47,858 bases of DNA from an uncultured Planctomycetaceae bacterium (GCA_903896675.1 CAITYU010000005.1:1-47858), one strand, 5' to 3'. Shown: positions 34,768-43,925, numbered from the stretch's first letter. Translations and numbers: made by a program. Notes: a model not told the origin generated them from the sequence alone.

Positions 34768-35982
34768 ATGCGGATCCCGCTGCTTCCAGGAACTGTACTT
34801 CTGTTGTTGCTGGTGCTGGTGACCCACAGTCCGCGGGCACTGGCACAGGCCCCCGGAACTGCGGCATCCGCCACCGCAGAACCCTATCGCACCACGGTCT
34901 TCGCGGCCGGTCAGCACGATGTGTCGCTCTATCGGATTCCCGGCATCGCCGTAACAACTCGCGGCACAATCCTTGCATGGTGCGAAGCCCGCCGCAAAAG
35001 CCAAAGCGACTGGGGGGAAATCGAAGTGCACCTGCGACGCAGTACCGATGCCGGCCGCACATGGTCCCAGCCTCGGCACATTGCTCACCACGGACCGCGG
35101 ATTGCCGGAACTTCCGGGAACCCCACTGCGGATGCCGAACAAACTGTCAATAACCCGGTCGCGATCATTGATCGCGAGACGGAAGCCATCGAGTTTCTGT
35201 ACTGTGTCAACTACGCGCGCTGTTTTTCAATTCGCAGCATCGATGATGGACTCACCTGGTCCGCTCCTCGCGAAATCACTGCGGCCTTTGAAGCCTTCCG
35301 CAGTGGCTGCGACTGGAAAGTCCTCGCGACCGGCCCCGGTCACGGAATTCAACTGCAAAGCGGACGACTGGTGGTGCCGGTCTGGCTGGCCTATGGCGGT
35401 GTTCGCGATCATCATCCGTCGGTCTCAGCCACGATCTTCAGCGACGACCACGGCCAGACGTGGCAGGCTGGCGACATCGTGGTACCGGATGCCGGCGACT
35501 TCGAAGATCCCAATGAAACCACGCTGACGCAGTTGTCTGACGGGCGAGTGCTGTTGATTTCCCGCAATGAATCCAGGGCCAGTCGCAAACTGGTCGCGTA
35601 CAGTCCGGATGGTGCGTCCGCATGGACGACTCCGCAGTTTCACCCGCAGCTCTGGGAGCCCATCTGTATGGCCAGTGTGGCCAGTGTACCCGGCAAACCC
35701 GGCTGGGTGGTGTATTCCAACCCGCACACACTGGCTCGAGACAAACAGGGGCAGGAGATTCCCGGTGGTCGCGGCAAACGCGAAAACCTGACTGTGAAAC
35801 TCAGCCGGGACTTCGGCCGCACGTGGCCCGTTCAGCGCACGCTTGAACCCGGCAAAAGTGCCTACTCAGATCTTGCATTTCTGCCCGATGGTCGCCTGCT
35901 ATGCCTGTATGAAGCTGACAGTCGGCTGCAGTTGGCCGTATTTCCGCTGGATTGGCTTTCAGGAAAGGACAAGCAGCAGTAA
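34768..35982 (+). CDS. Exported sialidase-family (GH33/BNR) glycosidase
   Basis: A 404-residue protein with a signal peptide (MRIPLLPGTVLLLLLVLVTH, cleaved near ALA). The six-bladed sialidase fold is shown by an Arg in SLYRIPGIAV (first Arg of the triad) and four Asp-boxes: STDAGRTWSQ, SIDDGLTWSA, SDDHGQTWQA and SRDFGRTWPV. Further, NNPVAIIDRETEAIEF and DPNETTLTQLSDGRVLLISRNES supply the catalytic-site strand and a nearby Glu. It probably cleaves terminal sialic or related acids from glycans in the periplasm or outside. ATG 34768 is chosen; a TTG at 34756 would add four residues. The possible SLOG-like gene follows 32 bases later. Confidence 0.92.
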   Translation: MRIPLLPGTVLLLLLVLVTHSPRALAQAPGTAASATAEPYRTTVFAAGQHDVSLYRIPGIAVTTRGTILAWCEARRKSQSDWGEIEVHLRRSTDAGRTWSQPRHIAHHGPRIAGTSGNPTADAEQTVNNPVAIIDRETEAIEFLYCVNYARCFSIRSIDDGLTWSAPREITAAFEAFRSGCDWKVLATGPGHGIQLQSGRLVVPVWLAYGGVRDHHPSVSATIFSDDHGQTWQAGDIVVPDAGDFEDPNETTLTQLSDGRVLLISRNESRASRKLVAYSPDGASAWTTPQFHPQLWEPICMASVASVPGKPGWVVYSNPHTLARDKQGQEIPGGRGKRENLTVKLSRDFGRTWPVQRTLEPGKSAYSDLAFLPDGRLLCLYEADSRLQLAVFPLDWLSGKDKQQ

Positions 35983-36014
35983 CGGATGCGAGCTGTTCAG
36001 ACCACAGGTGCAGC

Positions 36015-37238
36015 ATGGTGCCACAGGTAAGCCCGGCCTTTGAGCTGAAGTCTGCGGACACGGCTCACACTGTTTCGGCCCTGCCGCGCTGGATGGGCCC
36101 CGCGGACTTTTCCGATCCGCTGTGCCTGGCCGGACGTCGCCGCGTCGCCATCGTCTCCAGTCGTCTCAGCAGAAGGCTGGATCAGGAAACACAGTGGCTC
36201 AGCCGACTGCGCAGCACCCTGGCCGCACTGCCACTCGACAGCACCCAGGTACTGATCTGCGAGCAGGCTGCCGGAGCCGATATGCTGACAGCCGGCTGCG
36301 ATCTGTTCGGACTTGCAAGGCTCACACTGCGGATCGATCGGAAACCCGGGCAGCGGGAAACGGGACTGCCGCAGGCGGATCTGGCTCTGTTTGCCATGGC
36401 TGACGAAATCCGCGTGCTGAGGTGCCGACCGCAGGGCAACGTGGCTCGGCTGATTCAGTGGCATCTGCAGGATCCCCAACGATGCAATGTACCACTGTAT
36501 GTGGCGTCTGAGTGTCTGTCCTGTCTTTCCGCGGATCAGCAGCAGCGGGTTCATCTGCTTGCGGATCCCGAGGATTGCGGGGGACATTCTGTCGGTCGCC
36601 GGCTGGACGCAGTGACTGCGAAGCGGGTGGAGTCGACGGTGTTCCCGCCGTTGCCCTCAGATCACCCACTGGCCTGCCCCGATCAGTGGCTTTGCCACTG
36701 GACACGTCCCGCTGCGGGGCCGTGGCCCGGCGAATCCCGGCAGCAGTACTGCGCATCGCTGCTGCAGAACCAGTCTGATCGTTCGGCCTCCGGTACTCTG
36801 CTGCGGATCCTGTCTGAGCGGCGGCTGCGGGCCTCGCGACTGGCCATCCGAGGCGGACACCACGTGGTCTCATTCACCGCAGTGCCCCTCAGCGAATTTC
36901 GCCAGCGTCGTGTTTTCCGGGGACATCGGCAGCGCTATGACTTTGAACCGTGGGGACTGGCCATCCGACGCTCAGCGCTCAGCCCCTGCGACCTGAGGCC
37001 TGTCTGCTACGGCTGTGACCAGACGTGGAAGTCACTGCCAGCGGCCGATCAACCGTGGTACCAGAAAGCCACACAGGATGGCATAACGGATACGGTCGCT
37101 GAGCGTGAGTGGCGAGTTCCCGAGGACGTGGACCTGTCGCTGCTGCACCCGACTGACGCGGTGGTCTTCGTCGACAGCACTGCGGCTGTCGACGTCGTGC
37201 AGCCATACAGCCCGTGGCCAGTGCTGGTGCTGCCCTGA
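36015..37238 (+). CDS. Two-domain protein of unknown function with possible SLOG-like nucleotide-sensing domain
   Basis: A 407-residue protein without signal peptide. The N-terminal domain (about 38-165) has a Rossmann-like beginning RRRVAIVSSRLSRRLD, then LICEQAAGADMLTAGCDLFG (80-99), whose AGAD-A pattern recalls the SLOG superfamily (DprA, YspA, LOG-like nucleotide sensors). The C-terminal domain (about 220-407) is separate: LCHWTRPAAGPWPGES, RRLRASRLAIRGGHHVVSFT, YDFEPWGLAIRRS, EREWRVPEDVDL, and a final AVVFVDSTAAV. I do not recognise this domain with confidence. SLOG domains in such fusions are often part of conflict or defence systems, but that is inference. Start ATG 36015 is chosen over TTG 35952, because the latter overlaps the sialidase. 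Confidence 0.75.
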   Translation: MVPQVSPAFELKSADTAHTVSALPRWMGPADFSDPLCLAGRRRVAIVSSRLSRRLDQETQWLSRLRSTLAALPLDSTQVLICEQAAGADMLTAGCDLFGLARLTLRIDRKPGQRETGLPQADLALFAMADEIRVLRCRPQGNVARLIQWHLQDPQRCNVPLYVASECLSCLSADQQQRVHLLADPEDCGGHSVGRRLDAVTAKRVESTVFPPLPSDHPLACPDQWLCHWTRPAAGPWPGESRQQYCASLLQNQSDRSASGTLLRILSERRLRASRLAIRGGHHVVSFTAVPLSEFRQRRVFRGHRQRYDFEPWGLAIRRSALSPCDLRPVCYGCDQTWKSLPAADQPWYQKATQDGITDTVAEREWRVPEDVDLSLLHPTDAVVFVDSTAAVDVVQPYSPWPVLVLP

Positions 37239-37281
37239 TGTTCTGCGGCCCCTGTTGCCCCTGTTGCCCCTGCAGGCAGAC

Positions 37282-38055
37282 TCAGGCCGAATGATCCAGC
37301 ACCCTGGCAATGACAGCCACGTGACATTCGACCGCTCCGGCCTGCAGCAGGACTGCGGCAACTTCGGAGCAGGTCGCACCGGTCGTCAGCACGTCATCCA
37401 CAATCAGAATTCGCTCTCCGCGAATGACGGCCGCATCCCGAATACTGTATGACCGTTTCTGATTTTCGAACCGCCGGGTCACGGAGACCCGTTTCTGCGG
37501 CCGCGTCCTGCGGGACTTTCGCAGAATGTGAATATCACAGGGAACTTTCAGGACACCAGCAAGCTGTTCGGCAACCAGCCATGCGGGGTTGAAGTGTCGC
37601 CACAGCCGCTGTCGCCAGTGCTGCGGAATCGGAATGATGCGGTCCACCTGCAGCGCCCGCAGCTGCGGTTCGCAGCGCTGTGCCAGCAATCGTGCCAGCG
37701 ACTGGATCTGCACGGATGAAAAGGACCATTTGGCTGACAGCAGGGCCCGTCTGAGATCTTCACTGTACATCCCGAGACACACTGCCGAACGAAACCGCAG
37801 AGTCCTGCCGCGACAGTGGACGCAGCCCTGCTGGGTGGAGGACCACGGGCCGACCACGGCAGAACACCGCTGACAACGGTCCCCCGTCTGCTCTGCCAGT
37901 CGCTGGCTGCACGCAAGACAATAACACACCGCGGTGCCCGCGGGCTGCGCCAGCACATCACGGCACAGGGGGCAGTACGGTGGAATTGCAAAATCCAGCA
38001 GATTTTCCGCCGTCGCAGCCAGTGACTTCAGCAGTGTCTGAGCAGACAGGGGCAT
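37282..38055 (-). CDS. comF: ComF family phosphoribosyltransferase-like protein
   Basis: A 257-residue protein with an N-terminal double zinc ribbon (CPLCRDVL, CLACSQRL, CQRCSAVV and CVHCRGRTL), then a type I phosphoribosyltransferase fold with PRPP loop ILIVDDVLTTGAT. This is the layout of ComF, which helps natural transformation (DprA/ComF pathway). It converges on the preceding gene. ATG 38055 is chosen since a GGAG site lies about 10 bases upstream; ATG 38113-38115 would give 277 residues and put two overlapping hairpins (38069-38099) inside the gene. Confidence 0.93.
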   Translation of the reverse strand: MPLSAQTLLKSLAATAENLLDFAIPPYCPLCRDVLAQPAGTAVCYCLACSQRLAEQTGDRCQRCSAVVGPWSSTQQGCVHCRGRTLRFRSAVCLGMYSEDLRRALLSAKWSFSSVQIQSLARLLAQRCEPQLRALQVDRIIPIPQHWRQRLWRHFNPAWLVAEQLAGVLKVPCDIHILRKSRRTRPQKRVSVTRRFENQKRSYSIRDAAVIRGERILIVDDVLTTGATCSEVAAVLLQAGAVECHVAVIARVLDHSA

Positions 38056-38068
38056 GACAGCAGTCTCC

Positions 38069-38099
38069 GGAACGCCGGAGGCAGCGTTCCTAAGCTGCC
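38069..38099 (-). promoter_or_regulatory. Two mutually exclusive hairpins upstream of comF
   Basis: GGAACGC/GCGTTCC (38069-38075 and 38084-38090) and GGCAGC/GCTGCC (38080-38085 and 38094-38099) overlap, so only one can form. If comF starts at 38055, they sit in its 5-prime leader and could affect translation; with the upstream start they would be coding. Confidence 0.25.
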
Positions 38100-38134
38100 C
38101 CGGTCGAAACGGCATCCTGTCGTAATCGCAGTCA

Positions 38135-38163
38135 GCAATTCAACCCCCAAGGGGGTCTATTGC
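38135..38163. other. Hairpin downstream of the small basic protein gene
   Basis: ACCCCC-AA-GGGGGT with an outer GCAAT/ATTGC stem (internal loop of 3 and 2 bases). It lies between the small basic protein stop and comF, both on the minus strand. There is no T-run, so it is not a typical terminator. Confidence 0.4.
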
Positions 38164-38198
38164 AATGGCCCCTGTAAACTGACTGCGGGCGGTAGGGT

Positions 38199-38384
38199 TT
38201 ATGAGGATTTTTTGCGGCCTTTCCCCCCCTTTGCCGCGGCTGACTTCGCCGCTGCTCCGCCAGCCGACTTCTTACCGCCCCCGGCTGCCGACTTGCCACC
38301 ACTGCTGCGTTCATCCCCGAAGACTCGATCCCAGCCACTGACAAACTTCTTCGAAGCACCCGTGTGAACCGTATAACCGGTCAT
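38199..38384 (-). CDS. Small basic Lys/Ala/Gly-rich protein, planctomycete-type
   Basis: A 61-residue protein: an ordered N-terminal half, MTGYTVHTGASKKFVSGWDRVFG, followed by a tail of almost only Gly, Ser, Ala, Lys and Arg (for example KSAAGGGKKSAGGAAAKSAAAK). Similar small proteins with a YTVHTG-type start are conserved in planctomycetes; their function is unknown. The tail resembles histone H1-like or nucleoid proteins, so DNA or RNA binding is plausible. An ATCAGGATAG site 7-10 bases upstream supports the start. The longer frame upstream (to 38480) begins without such a site. Confidence 0.75.
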   Translation of the reverse strand: MTGYTVHTGASKKFVSGWDRVFGDERSSGGKSAAGGGKKSAGGAAAKSAAAKGGKGRKKSS

Positions 38385-38537
38385 TGCCACTATCCTGATC
38401 TGAAAGCCACACTCTGATTTCCTCTGCGTTGTCGCAGAACCCACAGCCTGCATTCTAGCACTGTGAGACCGGGCTGCCACTGCGAGTCACCTGTCAGCGG
38501 GCTCAACGCGAAATCCTGAGTTTGCTGGGTTGCCTCC

Positions 38538-38730
38538 CCTTCGGGAGAGCGAAGCTCCTGCTGAGCCGAACTGTTCGTCTGGCCGCGGATTCCCACGGCT
38601 CGGCGGGAGCCTCGCCCTCACAAGTCTGGCTGCCGTACACCCCCTTCGGGAGGGCGAAGCTCCTGCTGAGCCGAACTACCAGTCTGGCCGCGGATTCTCA
38701 CGGCTCGACGGGAGCCTCGCCCTCACAAGG
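38538..38730. repeat. Two head-to-head pairs of dispersed repeat
   Basis: Forward copies at 38538-38571 and 38643-38676 (variant GGCGAAGCTCCTGCTGAGCC, the first with AGCGAAGC) each face a reverse copy at 38596-38624 and 38701-38730. The two pairs, with their spacers, look like a duplication of about 105 bp, since the flanking CTGGCCGCGGATTC is repeated too. Confidence 0.88.
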
Positions 38731-38769
38731 CCGGCACACGCAAACAGCGCAACCCTCACCACGTCGTTT

Positions 38770-38802
38770 TTCCGTGTTTTCCGTGTCCTTCCGTGGTGAA
38801 AT
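38770..38802 (+). repeat. CCGTGT-type short element
   Basis: TTCCGTGTTTTCCGTGTCCT followed by TCCGTGGTGAAAT, a tandem of a short motif. Related to the reverse-strand element at 19441-19474; in both places it sits beside the main repeat. Confidence 0.65.
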
Positions 38803-38846
38803 CAATCCAACCAAACACCACAATAACACCCGTTGGTTTCCACCTG

Positions 38847-38978
38847 CGGCTCGGCGGGAGCCTCGCCCTCCCAAGTTGACCGGCTCGGCGGAAGCCACGC
38901 CCTCCCAAGTTGAGCGGCTCGGCAGGAGCCTCGCCCTTCCAGGGTTGACCGGCTCGGCGGTGGCCTCGCCCTCACAGG
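38847..38978 (-). repeat. Four tandem reverse copies of dispersed repeat
   Basis: Copies at about 38847-38876, 38881-38910, 38915-38944 and 38950-38978, spaced 34 bases apart by TTGAC/TTGAG spacers. Cores differ slightly (GGAAGCCACGCC, GGTGGCCTCGCC), showing independent divergence of the copies. Confidence 0.88.
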
Positions 38979-39080
38979 GCCGGCATCCGCCAACGGCTCG
39001 CCTTGGGATGCCTCTGCAAGTGGTGCCTTCGTGCTTCAAATACTACTGCACACCGCGGACTGCATTTTACGTTGAACCCA

Positions 39081-40154
39081 TCAGCGGGGTTCCACCGTGA
39101 TCTCACGGTATTCCCCCTGACCAAGCTGGGCCAGTTTCTGCAGCCAGTTCAGCGACCGGCTGGTGAAGCTGCCATCGCCGAATCTGATGACATGGATCGT
39201 CGCACCGTTGCGATAATGCGCGATGTCCCGCAGGTCGGCCGGGCTCAGCTCCGGTTCGTCACCATCCGTCAGGAAGTACACGACGTCCGGTTTGAGTGCC
39301 AGTGCTTCCAGCAGGGCGGGCTGGTGGTCAGTTCCGCTGTCTGAAGCGATGCGGTCAATTTCCTGCGCAGCCAGTTGCTTGTTCACATCCGTGGCGAAAT
39401 ACATGGGCTGCTCGGCCTGGCGTCGCAGCTTCAGCCGCACCCGATACTCGTTGTAAAGAATGACTGCAAACTGCTGGTTGGGCTGCAGCAGACGCAGGCT
39501 GGCTTTCAGTTGTGCACGGGCCGTGCGCAGCCGCGGACCGTCCATGCTGCTGCTGGTGTCGATCACGTACACAAACGACTTGCCCACGCCGGCGATGTTC
39601 ATGAAGGTGGTTTCGCCGGGGCCGCCGACACCGCCAATCTTCCGCGCACCGCCGGACTGCAGCGGCTGAATCAGCGATTCACTGCCGCCGGCCGACCCGC
39701 CACTGCGTCCAGTATTTGCCGATCCCGGACCAATCAGCCCGGACAGCGGGGCGGACTGGCTGCCATCCTCTGCCCCCGTTTGCTCGGGATCCCTGAGTGT
39801 TCCGGTGTCAGGTATCTGCTGCGGTACACGACCTGCCGCGTTCTCGGCCACTGCCGTCTGACTGGCAGCGGTCGTGGCAGTGGCGGTATTCCGGGGTGCC
39901 GGCTGCGTCTGATCGTCCGAGCCAGCGTCGGGCTGCAGCCCGACGTCTCCCCGCCCGTCCTCGGAACCTTCCACGACAAACAGACCCACTTCGCGGAAAA
40001 CTTCTCCGCCCGCTGTTCCGGGACTGCCCTGCTGACAGCCTTTCAGCAGCAGGGTCGCCATGACCAGCAGCAGCAGATGCACGGCCAGCGACACGAAACT
40101 TCCCAGCAGAAAGTTCCCCGACGCAGCAGTGTTCGGTCGCGATGCGGAGCTCAT
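39081..40154 (-). CDS. VWA-domain protein anchored in the membrane
   Basis: A 357-residue protein with one membrane helix near the N terminus (GNFLLGSFVSLAVHLLLLVMATLLLKGC, about 13-40), a low-complexity Gly/Ser/Thr/Ala region (about 45-185), and a von Willebrand factor A domain. The MIDAS site is DTSSSM at 199-204, with supporting TDGDEPELS. The order resembles planctomycete proteins related to TonB-like or batA-like exported adhesion proteins, but it has no known partner. ATG 40154 places the membrane helix first. It converges on no gene; the repeat cluster follows. Confidence 0.9.
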   Translation of the reverse strand: MSSASRPNTAASGNFLLGSFVSLAVHLLLLVMATLLLKGCQQGSPGTAGGEVFREVGLFVVEGSEDGRGDVGLQPDAGSDDQTQPAPRNTATATTAASQTAVAENAAGRVPQQIPDTGTLRDPEQTGAEDGSQSAPLSGLIGPGSANTGRSGGSAGGSESLIQPLQSGGARKIGGVGGPGETTFMNIAGVGKSFVYVIDTSSSMDGPRLRTARAQLKASLRLLQPNQQFAVILYNEYRVRLKLRRQAEQPMYFATDVNKQLAAQEIDRIASDSGTDHQPALLEALALKPDVVYFLTDGDEPELSPADLRDIAHYRNGATIHVIRFGDGSFTSRSLNWLQKLAQLGQGEYREITVEPR

Positions 40155-40283
40155 GAGCAGACCGGAGGTAAGATCAGGAAAAGTCAGTGCCTGCGGAGCA
40201 CCGCCGACAGTCACGAATCATAGTTGCGGAATTTCGGCAGGGCCAGCCTTCCGCCGCGATGCCTGCACCGGGCTGCCAATGTT

Positions 40284-41672
40284 TCAGGGATTGAAGGACG
40301 GATCGGCCGCGGCGGGTGCCGCTGTCGCAGACGTCGGAGCTGCCAGCGCGGAGCGAATCCCGGCCGCTCGCGATCGGTCGGCTGCAGCTTCGGTGGCCTT
40401 TCCGGACTTTGCGTAAGCCGCTGCCCGCAGGTCATACGCCTGCGCCACCTGCTCATCAAACCGTTCAGCAGCTTCGTAGTCCGCCAGCGCCCGCTCCACA
40501 TCCTCGCGATGCAGCCACAGATCACCACGCAGTGACAGCGCTTCGTTGTCCTCGCGAATGGCGAGGCACGAATCACAGTCGGCCATGGCTCGCTCACGAT
40601 CGCCCATCGCAACCCACGCTCGCGCTCGCGCCGCAAGCGCATCCGCGTTCTTCGGCTGCAACAGCAGCACGCGAGTAAAATCCTGAGCGGCCGCTCCATA
40701 TTCACGGCCGGCCAGCAGGTGCCCGCCCCGCTGCATCCACACTTCGGTGCCACGCGGACTCTGCTGCGCCGCCACAGACAATCGCTGCAGCTCCTCCAGC
40801 CAGACAACTCGCGCTGCATCCGCCTGAGATTCCTCGTAGCGGCCCAGCTTCAGCAACGCTTCGCGGCGATGTCCAAGCCACCGTGAATCCAGTGGCTCCA
40901 GCTCAATCGCCCTCGAAAATGCCCGCACCGCCTCCTCCCAGTTCTCCTGACGCACGGCAATCAGCCCACAGTTGTTCCACGCCGTGGCGTATCGCTCATC
41001 CAGCCGCAGTGCCTGACGAATATCGTCCATCGCCGGCGCGAGGCGGTTCAGTTTCAGCCGGGCAAAAGCCCGGTTGTTCCACGCGTCCACAAACTTCTGG
41101 TCAGCATCCAGAGCCTTCGTGAAATCCGCCTCAGCCTCTTCCATTTTCTGATTGGCCAGATGCACCAGCCCGCGATTGTTCAGCGCCGCAGTATGCGCCG
41201 GCTGCAGTTGAATCGCACGGTTGAAATCACTCAGAGCTTCCGCTGTCAGACCCTGACTCATCAGAAAATAGCCGCGATTGTTCCAGAGATCCGGGTCATT
41301 CGGGGCCAGCCGCAACGCTGTGCTGAAGTCCGCTCGCGCACTCGCATTCTCACCCTGCAGCTTGTACACGTCAGCTCGCATCCGAAACAGACTGGCGTCT
41401 TCCGGAGTCTGTCCGATGGCCTGACACAACGACTCAATCGCCACGGCATTGCGTCCGGCGACCACCGCGGCATTCGCACGCTGCAGCAACGCACGGATCT
41501 CCGCTGGATACTCGTCCAGCTTTTTGGTCACTTTCACCGGAGTCTCAGACTGTTTTGCCGAAGCAATCGACAACGGAATACCGGCAGTTTTTGCCGCTGC
41601 ATCACCTTTGTCCGATCCGCCACAGCCAGCCACCAGTGTCGCCAGCAGTCCCGTCAACGCCAGATGTCGCAT
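40284..41672 (-). CDS. TPR-repeat lipoprotein
   Basis: A 462-residue protein with a lipoprotein signal peptide (MRHLALTGLLATLVAGC, lipobox cysteine C17). It has about ten to eleven tetratricopeptide repeats, visible as WNNRGYFLMSQG, ALNNRGLVHLANQK, AWNNRAFARLKLN, TAWNNCGLIAVRQEN, DALAARARAWVAMGD and others, so it should be a protein-interaction scaffold. The mature protein starts with a low-complexity stretch (GGSDKGDAAAKTAG). It is 130 bases upstream of the VWA gene on the same strand, so a functional pair is possible but not established. Confidence 0.9.
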   Translation of the reverse strand: MRHLALTGLLATLVAGCGGSDKGDAAAKTAGIPLSIASAKQSETPVKVTKKLDEYPAEIRALLQRANAAVVAGRNAVAIESLCQAIGQTPEDASLFRMRADVYKLQGENASARADFSTALRLAPNDPDLWNNRGYFLMSQGLTAEALSDFNRAIQLQPAHTAALNNRGLVHLANQKMEEAEADFTKALDADQKFVDAWNNRAFARLKLNRLAPAMDDIRQALRLDERYATAWNNCGLIAVRQENWEEAVRAFSRAIELEPLDSRWLGHRREALLKLGRYEESQADAARVVWLEELQRLSVAAQQSPRGTEVWMQRGGHLLAGREYGAAAQDFTRVLLLQPKNADALAARARAWVAMGDRERAMADCDSCLAIREDNEALSLRGDLWLHREDVERALADYEAAERFDEQVAQAYDLRAAAYAKSGKATEAAADRSRAAGIRSALAAPTSATAAPAAADPSFNP

Positions 41673-42107
41673 CCGATCGCTCCGTCGATCTCGAGTCAAT
41701 TTCCCGGAAAATCACGAAAATTCCGGGGAAATGGCTCCTCTCGGGCCCGCTCCAGAGACCCTCAGCCACCCCTTGTAGTCCCGGCCGGCGGACAGAGTCA
41801 ACCGGACTTATTCTGCCACCCGGGTTCCGTCACAGCCGACATTGCTGACCAGCAGGTCCTGAAAAGCTCTTTCCCAGCCTCCCCAACTGGATTGCTCGCT
41901 CTTTTCTGATTCCCCTTCTGAGACTTTCCGGCATTCAGGGCATTCCGGCAGATTTCTTCATCGATCCGCGGCATTTCACAGAATAGACTTGCACCACGGA
42001 AGACACTCCGCGCTGCGCACGCGGCCTGAACTCACCACCGGGAACAGGCGTACACGTCGCCGCTCGTAATTCACTTTGCAGGTATGCGTTGAAGTTGTGG
42101 AAGGGTG
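41673..42107. other. Divergent intergenic region upstream of ilvB
   Basis: 435 bases between the TPR gene (minus) and ilvB (plus). No leader peptide with runs of Leu, Ile or Val codons and no clear attenuator or promoter consensus was seen. Nothing else is recognised. Confidence 0.45.
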
Positions 42108-43889
42108 ATGACGTTGACTACCGTCGAAAATGCTACTCAGACAATCAATGGTGCTCAGATCCTGGTCGAGATGCTGGTCCGTCTGGGTGTTGAGACGATC
42201 TACGCTTATCCGGGCGGTGCCAGCATGCCTTTGCATCAGGCATTGCGTGAGCATCGCGAGCGGATTCGGACGATTCTGCCTCGTCACGAGCAGGGTGGCT
42301 GCTTTGCGGCCCAGGGGATTGCTCGTTCCACCGGCAAGATCGGTGTGGTGATGGGTACCAGCGGTCCTGGTGCCACCAATCTGGTGACGGGGATCGCTGA
42401 CGCGAAGCTGGACAGCATCCCGATGATCTGCATTACCGGTCAGGTACCGCAGGCGGTGATTGGCAGTGACGCCTTCCAGGAAACTCCGATGGTGGAGGTT
42501 TGCGGGGCGATCACGAAGCATCAGTACATGATCACGGACGTCCGCGATGTGGCGCGTGTGATGAAGGAAGCCTATTATGTGGCGATGACAGGTCGTCCGG
42601 GGCCGGTGCTGGTGGACGTTCCCAAGGACGTTCAGTTGCAGACAATTCCGCTTTCCGAAGTGGATTTTGATCCGCCGATGAATCTGCCTGGGTATCGCCC
42701 GCAGACTCGTGCGGTAGCCCCTGAGCAGGTGCGGCAGATTCTGGCTGCGGTGCGTCGGGCCAGGCGTCCGGTTTTGTACGTCGGTGGTGGCTGTATTCAC
42801 AGCAATGCCTCTGAAGAGCTGACAAAGTTCGCGCTGCGGACCGGCATTCCGGTGACGATGACGGTCATGGGTCTGGGGGTCTTCCCGGGGACGCATTCGC
42901 AGTCTTTGCACATGCTGGGCATGCACGGGACGGTTTACGCCAACTATGCGGTGGATCAGGCCGACCTGTTGCTGGCGTTTGGAGTGCGTTTTGATGACCG
43001 CGTGACCGGCAAGCTGGAAGAGTTTGCGAAGCACGGCAAGATTGTGCACGTGGACATCGACGCCTCAGAGATTCACAAGAACAAGGAAGCGCATATTCCG
43101 GTTCACGGCGACGTCCGTGAGGCACTGCAGGCCCTCAACGCGGCTCTGACGGACGAGGACATTCCGGATTTGTCCGAGTGGCATCAGCAGATTGCGGGCT
43201 GGAAGTCCAAATTTCCGCTCAGTTATGCGGACGCGGGGGATGCGATTCTGCAGCAGTACGCCATTGAAGAGCTCTGGCGACAGACTCAGCACCGCGACAC
43301 GTATGTTGCTGTGGGGGTTGGTCAGCATCAGATGTGGGCAGCACAGTTCTACAAGTTTGACAAGCCACGGCGCTGGCTCAGCAGCTCAGGCCTGGGCACG
43401 ATGGGCTTTGGTCTGCCGGCGGCCATGGGTGTGCAGACCGCATTCCCGGACTCGCTGGTGATCGACATTGACGGCGACGGTTCGTTTCAGATGAACATTC
43501 AGGAACTGGGGACGCTGTTCTGTGAAAAGCTGCCGGTGAAGATCCTGCTGCTGAACAATCAGCATCTGGGGATGGTGGTGCAGTGGGAGGATCGGTTTAT
43601 GTCCGGTCGCCGGGCTCACACCTACCTGGGCCCTGTGGATCATCCGGAAGCTTTGGGTGAAGGTGACGGGAAGATGCCCGAGGAGACCTTCCCGAACTTT
43701 GTGCGAATTGCTGAAGGCTACGGCATCAAGGCGCGTCAGGTCCGCAGTCGTGCTGAGTACCCGGCGGCGCTGGCGGAAATGCTGGCTTACGACGGTCCTT
43801 ACCTGCTGGACGTGATTTGTCCGTACCAGGAGCACGTGCTGCCGATGATTCCCAGTGGCCGTACGGTCCGCGAGATCATCACGAAGTAG
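42108..43889 (+). CDS. ilvB: Acetolactate synthase large subunit
   Basis: A 593-residue thiamine-diphosphate enzyme making acetolactate or acetohydroxybutyrate for valine, leucine and isoleucine synthesis. The N-terminal domain holds the catalytic Glu E61 in [12 protein letters not shown] and the [13 protein letters not shown] loop. The central FAD-binding domain carries [12 protein letters not shown]. The C-terminal ThDP motif is [21 protein letters not shown] ending with NN (NNQHLGM). Length matches the family. Synonymous codon choice (frequent CGT, GGT and GTG) suggests high expression. The small subunit ilvN does not follow, since the next gene is convergent. GTG 42105 directly precedes the chosen ATG. 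A strong terminator follows. Confidence 0.97.
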   Translation: MTLTTVENATQTINGAQILVEMLVRLGVETIYAYPGGASMPLHQALREHRERIRTILPRHEQGGCFAAQGIARSTGKIGVVMGTSGPGATNLVTGIADAKLDSIPMICITGQVPQAVIGSDAFQETPMVEVCGAITKHQYMITDVRDVARVMKEAYYVAMTGRPGPVLVDVPKDVQLQTIPLSEVDFDPPMNLPGYRPQTRAVAPEQVRQILAAVRRARRPVLYVGGGCIHSNASEELTKFALRTGIPVTMTVMGLGVFPGTHSQSLHMLGMHGTVYANYAVDQADLLLAFGVRFDDRVTGKLEEFAKHGKIVHVDIDASEIHKNKEAHIPVHGDVREALQALNAALTDEDIPDLSEWHQQIAGWKSKFPLSYADAGDAILQQYAIEELWRQTQHRDTYVAVGVGQHQMWAAQFYKFDKPRRWLSSSGLGTMGFGLPAAMGVQTAFPDSLVIDIDGDGSFQMNIQELGTLFCEKLPVKILLLNNQHLGMVVQWEDRFMSGRRAHTYLGPVDHPEALGEGDGKMPEETFPNFVRIAEGYGIKARQVRSRAEYPAALAEMLAYDGPYLLDVICPYQEHVLPMIPSGRTVREIITK

Positions 43890-43925
43890 TGTGACACAGC
43901 CGGCTCAGCCGACGCATTGCAGATC

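Larger units (their letters stand above)
38385..39080. other. Non-coding region with second repeat cluster
   Basis: About 696 bases between the small basic protein and the VWA gene (both minus). It holds eight copies of the dispersed repeat (38538-38978), first as two head-to-head pairs and then as four reverse copies in tandem, plus the CCGTGT element at 38770-38802. Open frames here are repeat translations (GEAPAEP, RARLLPSR) and are not genes. Confidence 0.85.

Noticed and set aside
38522-39100. 192-codon plus-strand frame
   Set aside because: Composed of the second repeat cluster; same repeat peptides.
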